Notes: a model not told the origin generated them from the sequence alone. A stretch of 40,086 nt of DNA from Candidatus Pacebacteria bacterium UBA1364 (GCA_002306345.1 DBRQ01000006.1:165299-205384), one strand, 5' to 3'; counted from the stretch's first letter, positions 16,827-24,258 are shown. Made by a program: numbers and translations.

Positions 16827-17444
16827 ATGTTAGATTTACTCGCCCAAAGTCCAATTGCTTTCGTCATTTTTTTGACTGGTTTATTGCTGTCAATCACTAT
16901 TCATGAATTTTCCCATTGCTTCGTCACCGATAGACTCGGTGATCCAACTCCCCGCATGAAAGGCCGCTTGACTCTCAATCCCCTTGCCCATCTAGATCCA
17001 CTCGGTGCTTTGGCGCTGATTCTGACTGGTTTTGGTTGGGGCAAAGCTGCACCCTACGATCCTTACAATCTCAAAGAACCAATCAGGGACACTGCTTTAA
17101 TTGCCGCAGCCGGACCAGCTAGCAATTTATTAATCGCCACTGTTTTATCACTTTTGCTTAAATTTGGGATTGGTGGTGACTTTGTAGCACTTTTTACAAT
17201 CCAACTCATCTACATTAACGTGACTTTGGCACTTTTTAATTTAATTCCTATTTATCCTCTGGATGGCGGCAAAATTATGCGTGCTTTATTGCCTTATCAA
17301 GCTAGTTTAGAATATGAAGATATCATGGAACGCTATGGCACGGCCATTCTGATCATGATGATTTTTCCCTGGGTCGGCGGCGAATCGGCGGTGCAAGGTT
17401 TGCTGACTCCGGCAATCAATTTGGTACTAAAAATTTTCATTTAA
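16827..17444 (+). CDS. Site-2 protease family (M50) membrane metalloprotease
   Basis: A 205-residue intramembrane zinc protease of the short FpmA/YwhC type. The HExxH motif is HEFSH at about residues 27-31, and the third ligand lies in NLIPIYPLDGGKIM near 150-163. Four to five hydrophobic segments are present, and there is no PDZ domain. The conserved segment LGDPTPRMKGRLTLNPLAH follows the first motif. Such enzymes cut transmembrane substrates; the target here is unknown. The ATG at 16827 is used because the TTG at 16794 lies upstream of the -10 box. Confidence 0.92.
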   Translation: MLDLLAQSPIAFVIFLTGLLLSITIHEFSHCFVTDRLGDPTPRMKGRLTLNPLAHLDPLGALALILTGFGWGKAAPYDPYNLKEPIRDTALIAAAGPASNLLIATVLSLLLKFGIGGDFVALFTIQLIYINVTLALFNLIPIYPLDGGKIMRALLPYQASLEYEDIMERYGTAILIMMIFPWVGGESAVQGLLTPAINLVLKIFI

Positions 17445-17496
17445 AGGCCACAGTTTAAAGTCTACGTCAGAGTTAACCTCGCCCCAATTTGCGCGA

Positions 17497-17505
17497 TGCT
17501 ATAAT
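17497..17505 (+). promoter_or_regulatory. Extended -10 promoter of mscL, leaderless
   Basis: TGC-TATAAT, then TTGCCTT and the ATG at 17513. With 7 bases between box and ATG, transcription should start at the start codon. No -35 is needed for an extended -10. Confidence 0.65.
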
Positions 17506-17512
17506 TTGCCTT

Positions 17513-17932
17513 ATGTCTCTAAAAAGTAACGACGTTTTCAATGGCTTTAAAAAATTTATTCTCAAAGGCAACGTGGTAGATATGGCCGTCGGTGTCGTCG
17601 TCGGGGTTGCTTTTAGCAATGTCGTGACTGCGTTGGTCAAGGATTTAATTACACCGTTAATTGGTGCTTTTGGCGGTACACCAGATTTTTCTGGCATTTA
17701 TTTTACTATCAACAACAGCAAATTTATGGTGGGAGATTTCATTAACGCAATTGTTTCTTTTCTCACTATTTCTGCGACAATTTATTTTGCAGTAGTCTTG
17801 CCAACTAATAAGCTCATGGAAAAAATGAACGCTAAAAAGACTGTCACTCCAACCGAAAAAACATGTCCAGAGTGTTTGAGCTCTATTCCTGCTAAAGCTA
17901 AAAAATGTAAATTTTGTGGAAGTAGGGTTTAG
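17513..17932 (+). CDS. mscL: Large-conductance mechanosensitive channel with zinc ribbon
   Basis: A stretch-activated pore that releases solutes on osmotic downshock. The 139 residues begin with the amphipathic helix FNGFKKFILKGNVVDMAVGV and TM1 (VVGVAFSNVVTALVKDLITP), followed by a short periplasmic loop and TM2 near residues 70-95. The C-terminal cytoplasmic part ends in CPECLSSIPAKAKKCKFCGS, a four-Cys zinc-ribbon motif instead of the plain helical bundle of E. coli MscL. Similar tails occur in some other bacterial MscLs. The ATG at 17513 is fixed by the promoter 7 bases upstream. Confidence 0.94.
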   Translation: MSLKSNDVFNGFKKFILKGNVVDMAVGVVVGVAFSNVVTALVKDLITPLIGAFGGTPDFSGIYFTINNSKFMVGDFINAIVSFLTISATIYFAVVLPTNKLMEKMNAKKTVTPTEKTCPECLSSIPAKAKKCKFCGSRV

Positions 17933-17973
17933 ATTGCCCTATTACTGCGGCTTTCGATTCCTCTTCTTTAACT

Positions 17974-18007
17974 ATAAAAATATAGCTATTCATAGCTCTA
18001 TTTTTAT
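17974..18007. terminator. Bidirectional terminator between mscL and tRNA-Trp
   Basis: An inverted repeat pairs ATAAAAATA-T-AGCTAT with ATAGCT-C-TATTTTTAT around a 2-base loop. It has A-runs on one side and T-runs on the other in both orientations. It sits between two convergent genes. Confidence 0.65.
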
Positions 18008-18011
18008 AATG

Positions 18012-18082
18012 CAGGGGCGGAGGGAATCGAACCCCCGTCATGGCTTTTGGAGAGCCAGGCCCTACCACTAGACGACGCCCCT
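18012..18082 (-). tRNA. tRNA-Trp(CCA)
   Basis: A 71-base cloverleaf. The acceptor stem AGGGGCG/CGCCCCT is perfect, the anticodon stem is TGGCT/AGCCA with loop CTCCAAA (anticodon CCA), and the T loop is TTCGATT. The discriminator is G, as usual for Trp. The 3' CCA is not encoded. The D arm (GTCTAGTGGTAGG) is of the Glu/Gln style. Confidence 0.95.
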
Positions 18083-18098
18083 ATGTCGTTGAGAAGTT

Positions 18099-18127
18099 AT
18101 TATATCTTGCCTCCAGTTCACAAGCAA
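18099..18127 (-). promoter_or_regulatory. Promoter of tRNA-Trp
   Basis: On the minus strand TTGCTT (18122-18127), a 17-base spacer and TATAAT (18099-18104). Its -35 overlaps that of the divergent plus-strand promoter at 18117, so the two may interfere. Confidence 0.6.
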
Positions 18128-18146
18128 TTTTAAAATCTGCTACACT
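18117..18146 (+). promoter_or_regulatory. Promoter of the GT-B glycosyltransferase, leaderless
   Basis: TTCACA (18117-18122), an 18-base spacer ending TGC, and TACACT (18141-18146), followed by 6 bases and the ATG at 18153. The start site should coincide with the start codon. Confidence 0.6.
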
Positions 18147-18152
18147 TAACTT

Positions 18153-19664
18153 ATGTCGCAACCAAACATCGCTAAAGAATTGCAAAAAATTTACAAAATA
18201 GATAAGAAACTGCTTGAGGAAACCCAAGTGCCAATTATGACCGTTTCTGCTGCTTTCCGTGAAGATCTCAAAGGTCTGCATCATCAAGATGAAAATGATA
18301 GCAGTACCGATATTGTCCTTTCTCGCGCTCACTATTCGATGGCTTTAGGCGTGGCTATGCAGGCTTGGGGTAAAAAAATTGATCCCAAAAAAGCCTGGTT
18401 AGTAGATAGTACCAATTACGTGACTAATCAAGCTTTTAGAAGCGTAGTATTAACTGATTTTATTGGTAAAATCGTCGCCCGCTGGCCCATTTTAAAAAGC
18501 CTCAAAGACATGGTTGATCAGTTTGGTCGTTCCAAAATGCCCATTTTAGATAATGTTACTCCGCCTACCATTTACCTTAGTTCCAATGTGAAGAGAACTA
18601 TTCTTTCCTTTCACATTGTGACAGGCAATATCCTTGCTAGTGAGGGTAAAAAAGTTATGCAAATGATTACAGATCCACATGTACGAAGGGACTATTTAGA
18701 CAATGCTCATTTGCCCAACATACGCTTTTTAGTCTTCGATGAGGCTACCAAAGAAGCATTTTTTGCCCTCGCCCAAAAACTTAATAAAAAAATTCCAGAA
18801 AACCAAATAAAAGACAAAGTGATTGTCACTGGTCCACCAATTGATCCAAGAATTGTGGCATGCAATCAAAACAAAGAAGTGTGGACCAACGATAAACCGC
18901 TTAAGATTTGTCTGACTACCGGTGGCATCGGGACTAATAAAAACGAAATTAAAAGTATTCTTGAACAACTTTTGCCTATTCTTAAAAGACAACAGCGTGG
19001 CCAAAAAACTGATTTGGTTAGAACTCAACTAATGCTTTACGCTGGAACACATAAAGATATAATGGATATGGCCGTTAAAATCGCTAAAGAGAACAATTTT
19101 TTGTATCAATTAATTAGTCCCCATGATCCAGCTAATTTTGCCATCGATGACCAAATCACCACAAAAAATACAGAAACAGAAAACACAAACATGCACAATG
19201 CAGAAATTGATTTTCCCAATTTTACAATTCTTTATCATCCACAAATCGTTGACGCCAATGAATTGTTAATTCAAAAGGCTTTTCCTTGGGCGGATCTTTT
19301 TATTAGTAAGCCATCTGGAGACATGGCGTATGATGCAGTGGTCTCTGGTGCTGGTCTACTCACTCTCAAAGAATGGGGTGAATGGGAATATAACGTTAGG
19401 GCAGTCTTTGAAAAAAATGGCACTGGCTTGCCAGCTTCCGTCGATCATATTGTTGCCCAATTAATTGCTCTCACACAAGCTAATGACTCTGCTTTTCAAA
19501 CCAATCAATTAAACAGTGCTAATAGACCAGTGCCAGATTTAAAAGAGGCAAAACAAATTGCTTGGCTTACTCAAGCCATGAAAAATAGCAAGAAACTTGA
19601 TCGTAATTTTTACGAAGGAGCTAAAAATATTTTGCAAGCAGTTACAAGTAGCGACAGTAAATAA
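18153..19664 (+). CDS. GT-B fold glycosyltransferase, MurG/MGDG-synthase-like
   Basis: A 503-residue cytoplasmic or membrane-associated protein with no clear membrane segment. The C-terminal half resembles GT28-type enzymes: LKICLTTGGIGTNKNEI (the Gly-rich strand-loop of the second Rossmann domain), FTILYHPQIVDANELLIQKA, then WADLFISKPSGDMAYDAVVSGAGLLTL, which matches the conserved KPSG/acidic sugar-nucleotide-binding region. The N-terminal half, with LVDSTNYVTNQAFRS and YLSSNVKRTILSFHI, does not match a family I can name. The acceptor cannot be predicted, although a lipid-linked sugar is likely given the fold. It stands alone, convergent with rpmG. Confidence 0.65.
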   Translation: MSQPNIAKELQKIYKIDKKLLEETQVPIMTVSAAFREDLKGLHHQDENDSSTDIVLSRAHYSMALGVAMQAWGKKIDPKKAWLVDSTNYVTNQAFRSVVLTDFIGKIVARWPILKSLKDMVDQFGRSKMPILDNVTPPTIYLSSNVKRTILSFHIVTGNILASEGKKVMQMITDPHVRRDYLDNAHLPNIRFLVFDEATKEAFFALAQKLNKKIPENQIKDKVIVTGPPIDPRIVACNQNKEVWTNDKPLKICLTTGGIGTNKNEIKSILEQLLPILKRQQRGQKTDLVRTQLMLYAGTHKDIMDMAVKIAKENNFLYQLISPHDPANFAIDDQITTKNTETENTNMHNAEIDFPNFTILYHPQIVDANELLIQKAFPWADLFISKPSGDMAYDAVVSGAGLLTLKEWGEWEYNVRAVFEKNGTGLPASVDHIVAQLIALTQANDSAFQTNQLNSANRPVPDLKEAKQIAWLTQAMKNSKKLDRNFYEGAKNILQAVTSSDSK

Positions 19665-19775
19665 CGCGGTTAGGTTAATAGATAACTAGTAAATAAGATA
19701 AAAAAATATTTAAAGGGATTGACGTTGCAAATAAGCAAAACTGAAATACCTCGATCATAAAGTCTTAAGGAATTT

Positions 19776-19979
19776 TTATTTCAATTTTTTCATCAATTTA
19801 TGTGGAGTGTGTTTATGACAAACACTACAATATTTGCTCAAAGGAAAACTATTTTTCCCTGAAGTTTGCTTCTTGAGAGTTTCGTTGTTTTTATTGTATT
19901 CGCTAACGTAACCGAAAGTATTGCAAACGCTACATTGCAAACCAATTAATTGTCTGGGACCTTTTTTCTTACTTGCCAT
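19776..19979 (-). CDS. rpmG: Ribosomal protein bL33
   Basis: A 67-residue protein of the large subunit, with CSVC and CSVC zinc-binding pairs (about residues 16-19 and 52-55), so the zinc-containing form. It is followed by the basic KLMKKLK end. It lies 78 bases downstream of tRNA-Thr(TGT) and is probably read from the tRNA promoter. In many bacteria rpmG directly precedes secE-nusG, which here lie 4.3 kb away on the other strand. Confidence 0.92.
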   Translation of the reverse strand: MASKKKGPRQLIGLQCSVCNTFGYVSEYNKNNETLKKQTSGKNSFPLSKYCSVCHKHTPHKLMKKLK

Positions 19980-20057
19980 AGATTTGTTATTCTAACACAC
20001 TTTATTGATATTTTAAGATTATATTTTAAGATTTAATCTCCTAAAATTTGCCTTGTG

Positions 20058-20131
20058 AGCCACCCCCGGGGATCGAACCCGGAACCTCCTGTTTACAAAA
20101 CAGGTGCTCTAACCAATTGAGCTAGGGGGGC
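20058..20131 (-). tRNA. tRNA-Thr(TGT)
   Basis: A 74-base cloverleaf with anticodon loop TTTGTAA on stem CCTGT/ACAGG and T loop TTCGATC. The acceptor stem GCCCCCC/GGGTGGC has a C-U mismatch at the fourth pair. The discriminator is T (U73), as usual for Thr. CCA is not encoded. Confidence 0.93.
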
Positions 20132-20153
20132 AAAATTCCCTCAAGCTAAAGGG

Positions 20154-20235
20154 TGCCAAGGGAAGGGTTCGAACCTTCGTAGGCTAGGCCAGCAGTTTTA
20201 CAGACTGCCCTCGTTGACCACTTGAGTACCTTGGC
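20154..20235 (-). tRNA. tRNA-Tyr(GTA)
   Basis: An 82-base type II tRNA with a long variable arm. The acceptor GCCAAGG/CCTTGGC is perfect and the anticodon loop is CTGTAAA (GTA). The T arm is GAAGG-TTCGAAC-CCTTC and the discriminator is A. The encoded end is ACCC, not ACCA. Confidence 0.94.
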
Positions 20236-20241
20236 TTTATT

Positions 20242-20267
20242 TTGGCGGCGCCAAGCGGTGCCGCCAA
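20242..20267. repeat. GC-rich hairpin between tRNA-Tyr and tRNA-Thr
   Basis: TTGGCGGC (20242-20249) and GCCGCCAA (20260-20267) form a perfect 8-bp stem around a 10-base loop. It stands out in AT-rich DNA. It may serve as a processing site in the tRNA transcript; no T-run follows. Confidence 0.55.
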
Positions 20268-20272
20268 CATTG

Positions 20273-20345
20273 AGCCTTCGTCGGGGATCGAACCCGAGAC
20301 CTCAGTCTTACCAAGACTGCGCTCTACCGACTGAGCTACAAAGGC
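20273..20345 (-). tRNA. tRNA-Thr(GGT)
   Basis: A 73-base cloverleaf. The acceptor GCCTTTG/CGAAGGC has one G-U pair, the anticodon loop is TTGGTAA (GGT) on stem CAGTC/GACTG, and the T loop is TTCGATC. The discriminator is T, as for the other Thr tRNA. CCA is not encoded. It is the first gene of the tRNA-Thr, tRNA-Tyr, tRNA-Thr, rpmG series. Confidence 0.95.
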
Positions 20346-20358
20346 AAAAGGCATCAGT

Positions 20359-20364
20359 ATTATA
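20359..20364 (-). promoter_or_regulatory. -10 box of the tRNA-rpmG cluster
   Basis: TATAAT on the minus strand, placing the start site about 7 bases before the first tRNA. The -35 side is T-rich with no clear hexamer. Confidence 0.55.
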
Positions 20365-20459
20365 TTAGACTTAGCATGAAAAAAAAGTCACAGTTCACCC
20401 AACTTAAAACTGATTTAGTTTTAAACAACAAATAGCAACGTGTGATCTAACTTATATTA

Positions 20460-20640
20460 AAATAAAAGAAACTCCACTCCCCTTTGTAGGAAAGTAAGCC
20501 TCTTTCCCCGGAAAAAACCAGGTGGGCAAGAAGATTTTGCTTCCACAGAAGCAAAATACTCCTATAAGCCCGATAAAGAGCTGTTGAGGAAAAACATTGC
20601 TTGACTTCCCTACAAAAGAAAGTGGAGTTAAAGTGCTTAC
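20460..20640 (-). ncRNA. ssrS: 6S RNA candidate
   Basis: The minus strand can fold into a long rod of about 180 bases, the size of 6S RNA, which binds RNA polymerase by mimicking open promoter DNA. The ends pair perfectly over 9 bp (20621-20629 with 20470-20478). A second helix of 13 bp pairs 20604-20616 with 20483-20495. An open central region follows whose 3' side holds a small CCTGG-T6-CCGGG hairpin. A GGGC/GCCC clamp leads to a terminal hairpin of 10 bp with loop TGTG (20534-20557). This closing stem / bubble with 3' hairpin / terminal stem layout is that of 6S RNA. A promoter lies at the right distance, and a U-rich tract follows the closing stem. The call is structural, as primary sequence is poorly conserved in this family. 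Confidence 0.65.
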
Positions 20641-20647
20641 AAAAACA

Positions 20648-20676
20648 ATTGTAAAAACTTTCAGTCAAAAAAGCAA
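20648..20676 (-). promoter_or_regulatory. Promoter of the 6S-like RNA
   Basis: On the minus strand TTGCTT (20671-20676), a 17-base spacer and TACAAT (20648-20653). The -35 is the same hexamer at the same spacing as in the tRNA-Trp promoter. The predicted start is near 20640. Confidence 0.55.
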
Positions 20677-20748
20677 AGCTGTTTTTATAAAGCAAAAATT
20701 GCTATAATGAGGGTCTTCTTGTTTTTGCTGTTTTTTACTTAGCTTTTT

Positions 20749-21666
20749 TTATTTCACAATTGAACTAGAAATTTCCTCTACCCATTTCTGCACTTTGTCA
20801 CCATACTTTTCATTTTCCATAACAAACCTTAAATGGGCTTTAAAATAATTCTCTGGATCACCAGTAGTCATCCACTTGCTGTTATTTTTGACCACTAAAA
20901 CCTTTTTGCCAGACTGATTTAATCTGCTAATGGCGTCAACTGTCCACAACTCTCCATCCTTGCCAATGTCATTGACTGTTAAATACTCAAAAATGGCTGG
21001 AGTGAGTAAATAACGACCGTAGGAGGCTAAATTAGTTTGAGTTTCTTCAACCGATGGTTTTTCAATGATATTAAGCAAAATATTTTCCTGACCATCTTTA
21101 TAAACGCCATCTTTTAAGGAAACCACGGCATATTTAGTAATCTCTTCTATTGGTAATTCTTCAACCATAATAATAGCGTCTGCATCATTGTAACGTTGAT
21201 AAGTATCAACCAAAGTTTGCGCTGCTCCAGGGTTGCCAAAAACCACATCATCACTATAAATTGCTAAAAAAGCTTGCTCATTTTCTACAAAAGCTTTAGC
21301 AGAGGCAAAGGGTGAACCATTGCCATAAGGTAAACTGAGGTCTTGGGTAATCACCGTAATTTTAGGGTAATCCAAAACACGTTGAACCGGTTGATAACGA
21401 TCTTCTTTTCCCTGAGCCGCTAATTGTTTGCGAATACGATTAACATTATTGTTAAAATAATCTTCATAAATAGGCTTGCCCTCTGGAGTGGCAACAATAA
21501 TAATTTCCTCTATACCCGCTTGCACACATTCTTCAATGACAAGTTGCATAATGGGGCGATTGCCCATCGGCAACATTGCTTTGGGGATGGTTTTGGTAAT
21601 TGGCAAATAGCGACTAGCAAAACCTGCATCAGTAATAATTGCTTTCCGAACCAACTTTTCTGACAT
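20749..21666 (-). CDS. galU: UTP-glucose-1-phosphate uridylyltransferase-like protein
   Basis: A 305-residue nucleotidyltransferase that would make UDP-glucose for surface glycans. The layout is that of GalU: an N-terminal pyrophosphorylase segment (ITDAGFASRYLPITKTIPKA, then MLPMGNRPIMQLVIEE), the VATPEGKPIYEDYF region, QAFLAIYSDDVVFG with the catalytic Asp pair region, and a closing ENYFKAHLRFVMENEKYG. The usual GAGxGTR loop reads DAGFASR, so the phosphate loop is altered and the exact sugar or nucleotide is uncertain. It has a true leader: a TATACT -10 at 21703-21708 and AGAAAGG 10 bases before the ATG. Confidence 0.83.
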   Translation of the reverse strand: MSEKLVRKAIITDAGFASRYLPITKTIPKAMLPMGNRPIMQLVIEECVQAGIEEIIIVATPEGKPIYEDYFNNNVNRIRKQLAAQGKEDRYQPVQRVLDYPKITVITQDLSLPYGNGSPFASAKAFVENEQAFLAIYSDDVVFGNPGAAQTLVDTYQRYNDADAIIMVEELPIEEITKYAVVSLKDGVYKDGQENILLNIIEKPSVEETQTNLASYGRYLLTPAIFEYLTVNDIGKDGELWTVDAISRLNQSGKKVLVVKNNSKWMTTGDPENYFKAHLRFVMENEKYGDKVQKWVEEISSSIVK

Positions 21667-21702
21667 AAGGCATTAACCTTTCTAAAATATTCAAGTTCTA
21701 AA

Positions 21703-21708
21703 AGTATA
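21703..21708 (-). promoter_or_regulatory. -10 box of the galU-like gene
   Basis: TATACT on the minus strand, about 37 bases before the ATG, giving a leader of about 30 bases with an AGAAAGG ribosome binding site. It contrasts with the leaderless genes nearby. Confidence 0.45.
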
Positions 21709-21723
21709 ACACAACTAACCTAC

Positions 21724-21753
21724 TTGACCTAAGAGTGAGAAGTCGGTTATGCT
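21724..21753 (+). promoter_or_regulatory. Promoter of the dockerin/cohesin pair, leaderless
   Basis: TTGACC (21724-21729), an 18-base spacer and TATGCT (21748-21753), followed by 7 bases and the ATG at 21761. The transcript should begin at the start codon. Confidence 0.5.
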
Positions 21754-21760
21754 TGGGTAG

Positions 21761-22159
21761 ATGCCCTCAAAAAAAATTGCAAAAGCAATCAGTCAAAGCA
21801 AAAAAGAAGATATTGAATCCAATCTGATTCTTTATGGTCTGATTCTTGTTTTAATTCTCTCTTTAGTTACCTTTTGGCATATCAATTACAAAAAATCACA
21901 AGAAAGAATAAATTCCACAACTACTCAAGATTTAACAGTGCAGGAGGTGGAAAAAGCAGCAACAGCCAGAGCTGATCTTAATCAAGATGGCCAAATTGAT
22001 CAAAAAGATGCTAAACTGATGAAGGAGGCCTTTTTGAAAACTGATGCGAAGTCACTCAAAGCAGACTTAAATCAAGATCAAAGGGTCGATGCTAAAGACT
22101 ATTCTTTATTTAACAAAATTGTCAATGCCAAAGAGAAAGATGTAAATGTCACAAAATAA
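21761..22159 (+). CDS. Membrane-anchored dockerin-like (EF-hand) protein
   Basis: A 132-residue protein with a lysine-rich start, one membrane segment (about 22-39) and an outside region with two near-identical calcium-loop repeats: ADLNQDGQIDQKDAKLMKEA (71-90) and ADLNQDQRVDAKDYSLFNKI (101-120). The pairing of two DxNxDxxxDxxD loops about 30 residues apart, each with a following helix, is the layout of a type I dockerin. Dockerins bind cohesin modules. Its stop overlaps by 14 bases the start of the next gene, which encodes a cohesin-like domain, so a physical partnership is likely. A plain EF-hand role is the alternative. Confidence 0.75.
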   Translation: MPSKKIAKAISQSKKEDIESNLILYGLILVLILSLVTFWHINYKKSQERINSTTTQDLTVQEVEKAATARADLNQDGQIDQKDAKLMKEAFLKTDAKSLKADLNQDQRVDAKDYSLFNKIVNAKEKDVNVTK

Positions 22160-24170
22160 ACGAAGCAATCGCCTAGCCATTATTGGTTTGTTTATCGTTG
22201 TATTGGTAATGTCAATCGCCTTGCTAGCCATCATGTTTCTGCAAAATCAAAAACCAACCGAAGAACTTAGCTTGGATACCAGAAAAGAAGCTATGGTTGA
22301 GTCAGGTTTTGCAGAATTAAATACTTATCCTTTCAATCAAAGCACTCTTAAAGTTGGTGAAGAACAAAAAATTAACCTTCAACTTAACACTAAAACCAAG
22401 TCGGTTGACGCGATTGAGCTAATTTTTGAAATCGTGGCCGATAAGGGTTTATTAGATAAAAATAAAATTAAATTTACTGGTGTGCTGCCACCTGAACTAG
22501 AAATCAGCAAACAAGAAGTGGTGGATAGTATTTGTGAAAAAGATTGCTATACCGTTACATTATTGTTAAATATTAAAGACCCTGCCGTAGCTTTTAGCAC
22601 TCACGACCAAATGCAGACTATCTCGCAGTTGAGTTTTACCCCAACAAAAGAAGGTAGTCTAAAAATTAAAATCAGTCAAGACAGCACTGTTATTGAACGA
22701 GAGAGCTCTGCAGACATTTTACAAAAACCCTCCGTACTCGATTTTCAATATTATGTGACAAACAACGGCATTGATCGTGCACAGTGTTATTTCCAATATA
22801 CTTCTTGGGGAGAATGCAAAAACGGTTGGCAAACCAGACAATACTCTACTCAACCGGAGAGATGTCAGTGGTACAAAGACGAAACGCTTGAAGAATTAAG
22901 TCAAAAATGTGTGGATAATGATGTAGTCAATGCCAACAGCAGTTATTTTTATTTGTACTCTAATGACAGTTGTTTAAATCAACCATCGGACGGTAGTTCA
23001 CTCTACATTATTTGGAATGATAATAAATATGACAATGTCACTTATATTGACGTGAGCGCTAGTCCAGATTTTGGTGATTTCTATCACAAAAAAGTGGAAG
23101 GCAATATTGATCAAACTAGTGGTGACTGGTTAATTGTCAATGCCAAAAATTTCACTCACGCCACAGAAAACAAAGGCCCTTTAAGTTTTGAGCCAAACAA
23201 AGAATATTTTTTCCGTCTCTACAGTACTGACAATGGTGGACAGCACATTTCCTCAGTGCGCTATTACATCACTTATTGCAGTGGTGACCAGAGCAGTTAT
23301 AAAAATTGTAATGATGCTTGTGATCAAAATAGTGACCAAAGTAAAAGTTGCGCTCCTGGTTTAACTTGTTTTGAAGGTATTTGTCGTAATGAAGACAATC
23401 CAAGCAATAATCTTTGTCTTGCCACTCCTGGCATCCAAACTAATGATCGCAGTTGTAATCAATATTGTGCTAACAATAACGACTGCGAGCCTGGTTTAAG
23501 TTGTTTCTGGAATCGTTGCCGCAATCCAAAAAATTTGGCCAGTAGTTCTTGTGAAGTACCATCGGCAACTACTGCAACTACTACAATTGTAACGAAGGGT
23601 GGCACTAACATTAATTCTTATACTGATAGTACTGGAACGACCATCCTTTTGCCCAGTGAGGCTTATGACCTTGATACCAATGGTTGCAACCAAGGTTGTA
23701 ACAACAATCATGACTGTGATGCTAACATGCGTTGTTACAAAGGCAAATGTCGCTTGGCTGATAATCCAGAGGAAATTACCTGCAACATGACTATCTTAGC
23801 TGACAGCGAAGAGGCTAGTGGAAGTTCAATGTCAGCAGCGGTTGTCACTCCGACCGCCGCTCAAGAAGAAAATACGACTGCACAAAGTGGTTTTGACAAA
23901 TTTTTCTCTAATTTTTCGTGGCAATGGTTGGCTTTTGCCGGTATAATTTTGCTTGTGGCTGTAGCCTTGGTCATTGCTTCCATTGCCAAAGCCAAAAAAG
24001 ATCCATGGAAAACAAATGATCAAGTTGTGTCATCAACTGCAGCGAGTAACGTTAGTCAAGTCAATAAATCGGAAACGTTGTATAAGTCAGAAGAAGTTAA
24101 AAAACCGGGAGAAGTCGAAGAGTCGACAGACACGGTCAAAATTCCAGAAGATAAACCTTTACAATTGTAA
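22146..24170 (+). CDS. Cohesin-like, Cys-rich surface protein with two membrane segments
   Basis: A 674-residue surface protein with an N-terminal membrane segment (about 10-32). A beta-rich region at about 60-192 resembles a cohesin fold: LKVGEEQKINLQLNTKTKSV at the start, then KFTGVLPPELEI, and an ISQLSFTPTKEGSLKIKI end. A short thrombospondin-1-like patch follows (YTSWGECKNGWQTRQY with Cys at about 240 and 255), then a beta domain (265-378). Three Cys-rich repeats lie at about 388-424, 437-469 and 514-546 with pattern CNxxC...C..(G/N)xxCxxxxCRxxxNP. A second membrane segment (591-613) leads to a charged tail inside the cell. The domain calls are by pattern, with the cohesin call the least certain. 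It overlaps the dockerin-like gene by 14 bases. The Cys-rich parts imply disulphide formation outside the cell. Confidence 0.65.
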   Translation: MSQNKRSNRLAIIGLFIVVLVMSIALLAIMFLQNQKPTEELSLDTRKEAMVESGFAELNTYPFNQSTLKVGEEQKINLQLNTKTKSVDAIELIFEIVADKGLLDKNKIKFTGVLPPELEISKQEVVDSICEKDCYTVTLLLNIKDPAVAFSTHDQMQTISQLSFTPTKEGSLKIKISQDSTVIERESSADILQKPSVLDFQYYVTNNGIDRAQCYFQYTSWGECKNGWQTRQYSTQPERCQWYKDETLEELSQKCVDNDVVNANSSYFYLYSNDSCLNQPSDGSSLYIIWNDNKYDNVTYIDVSASPDFGDFYHKKVEGNIDQTSGDWLIVNAKNFTHATENKGPLSFEPNKEYFFRLYSTDNGGQHISSVRYYITYCSGDQSSYKNCNDACDQNSDQSKSCAPGLTCFEGICRNEDNPSNNLCLATPGIQTNDRSCNQYCANNNDCEPGLSCFWNRCRNPKNLASSSCEVPSATTATTTIVTKGGTNINSYTDSTGTTILLPSEAYDLDTNGCNQGCNNNHDCDANMRCYKGKCRLADNPEEITCNMTILADSEEASGSSMSAAVVTPTAAQEENTTAQSGFDKFFSNFSWQWLAFAGIILLVAVALVIASIAKAKKDPWKTNDQVVSSTAASNVSQVNKSETLYKSEEVKKPGEVEESTDTVKIPEDKPLQL

Positions 24171-24229
24171 TTCATTTTGACGATTCTGCTTTATGCTGCT
24201 TGAAAAATTAATTTGATTGAGAAACCAAC

Positions 24230-24258
24230 TTGAAAAAAATCCAACCGACAGATAAAAT
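24230..24258 (+). promoter_or_regulatory. Promoter of secE
   Basis: TTGAAA (24230-24235), a 17-base spacer and TAAAAT (24253-24258), giving a leader of about 17 bases before the secE ATG. Confidence 0.55.

Noticed and set aside
20242..20267. Similarity of the GC-rich tRNA-spacer hairpin to bases 38641-38660
   Set aside because: The second site encodes the conserved AAPLAAAIGAG segment of the MreB-like protein, so the resemblance is best explained by Ala/Gly codons rather than by a shared repeat.
20699..20708. TGC-TATAAT on the plus strand next to the 6S promoter
   Set aside because: It would only transcribe antisense to the end of galU. No gene or structure follows, and it overlaps an AGCAA/TTGCT inverted repeat, so it is kept only as a note.
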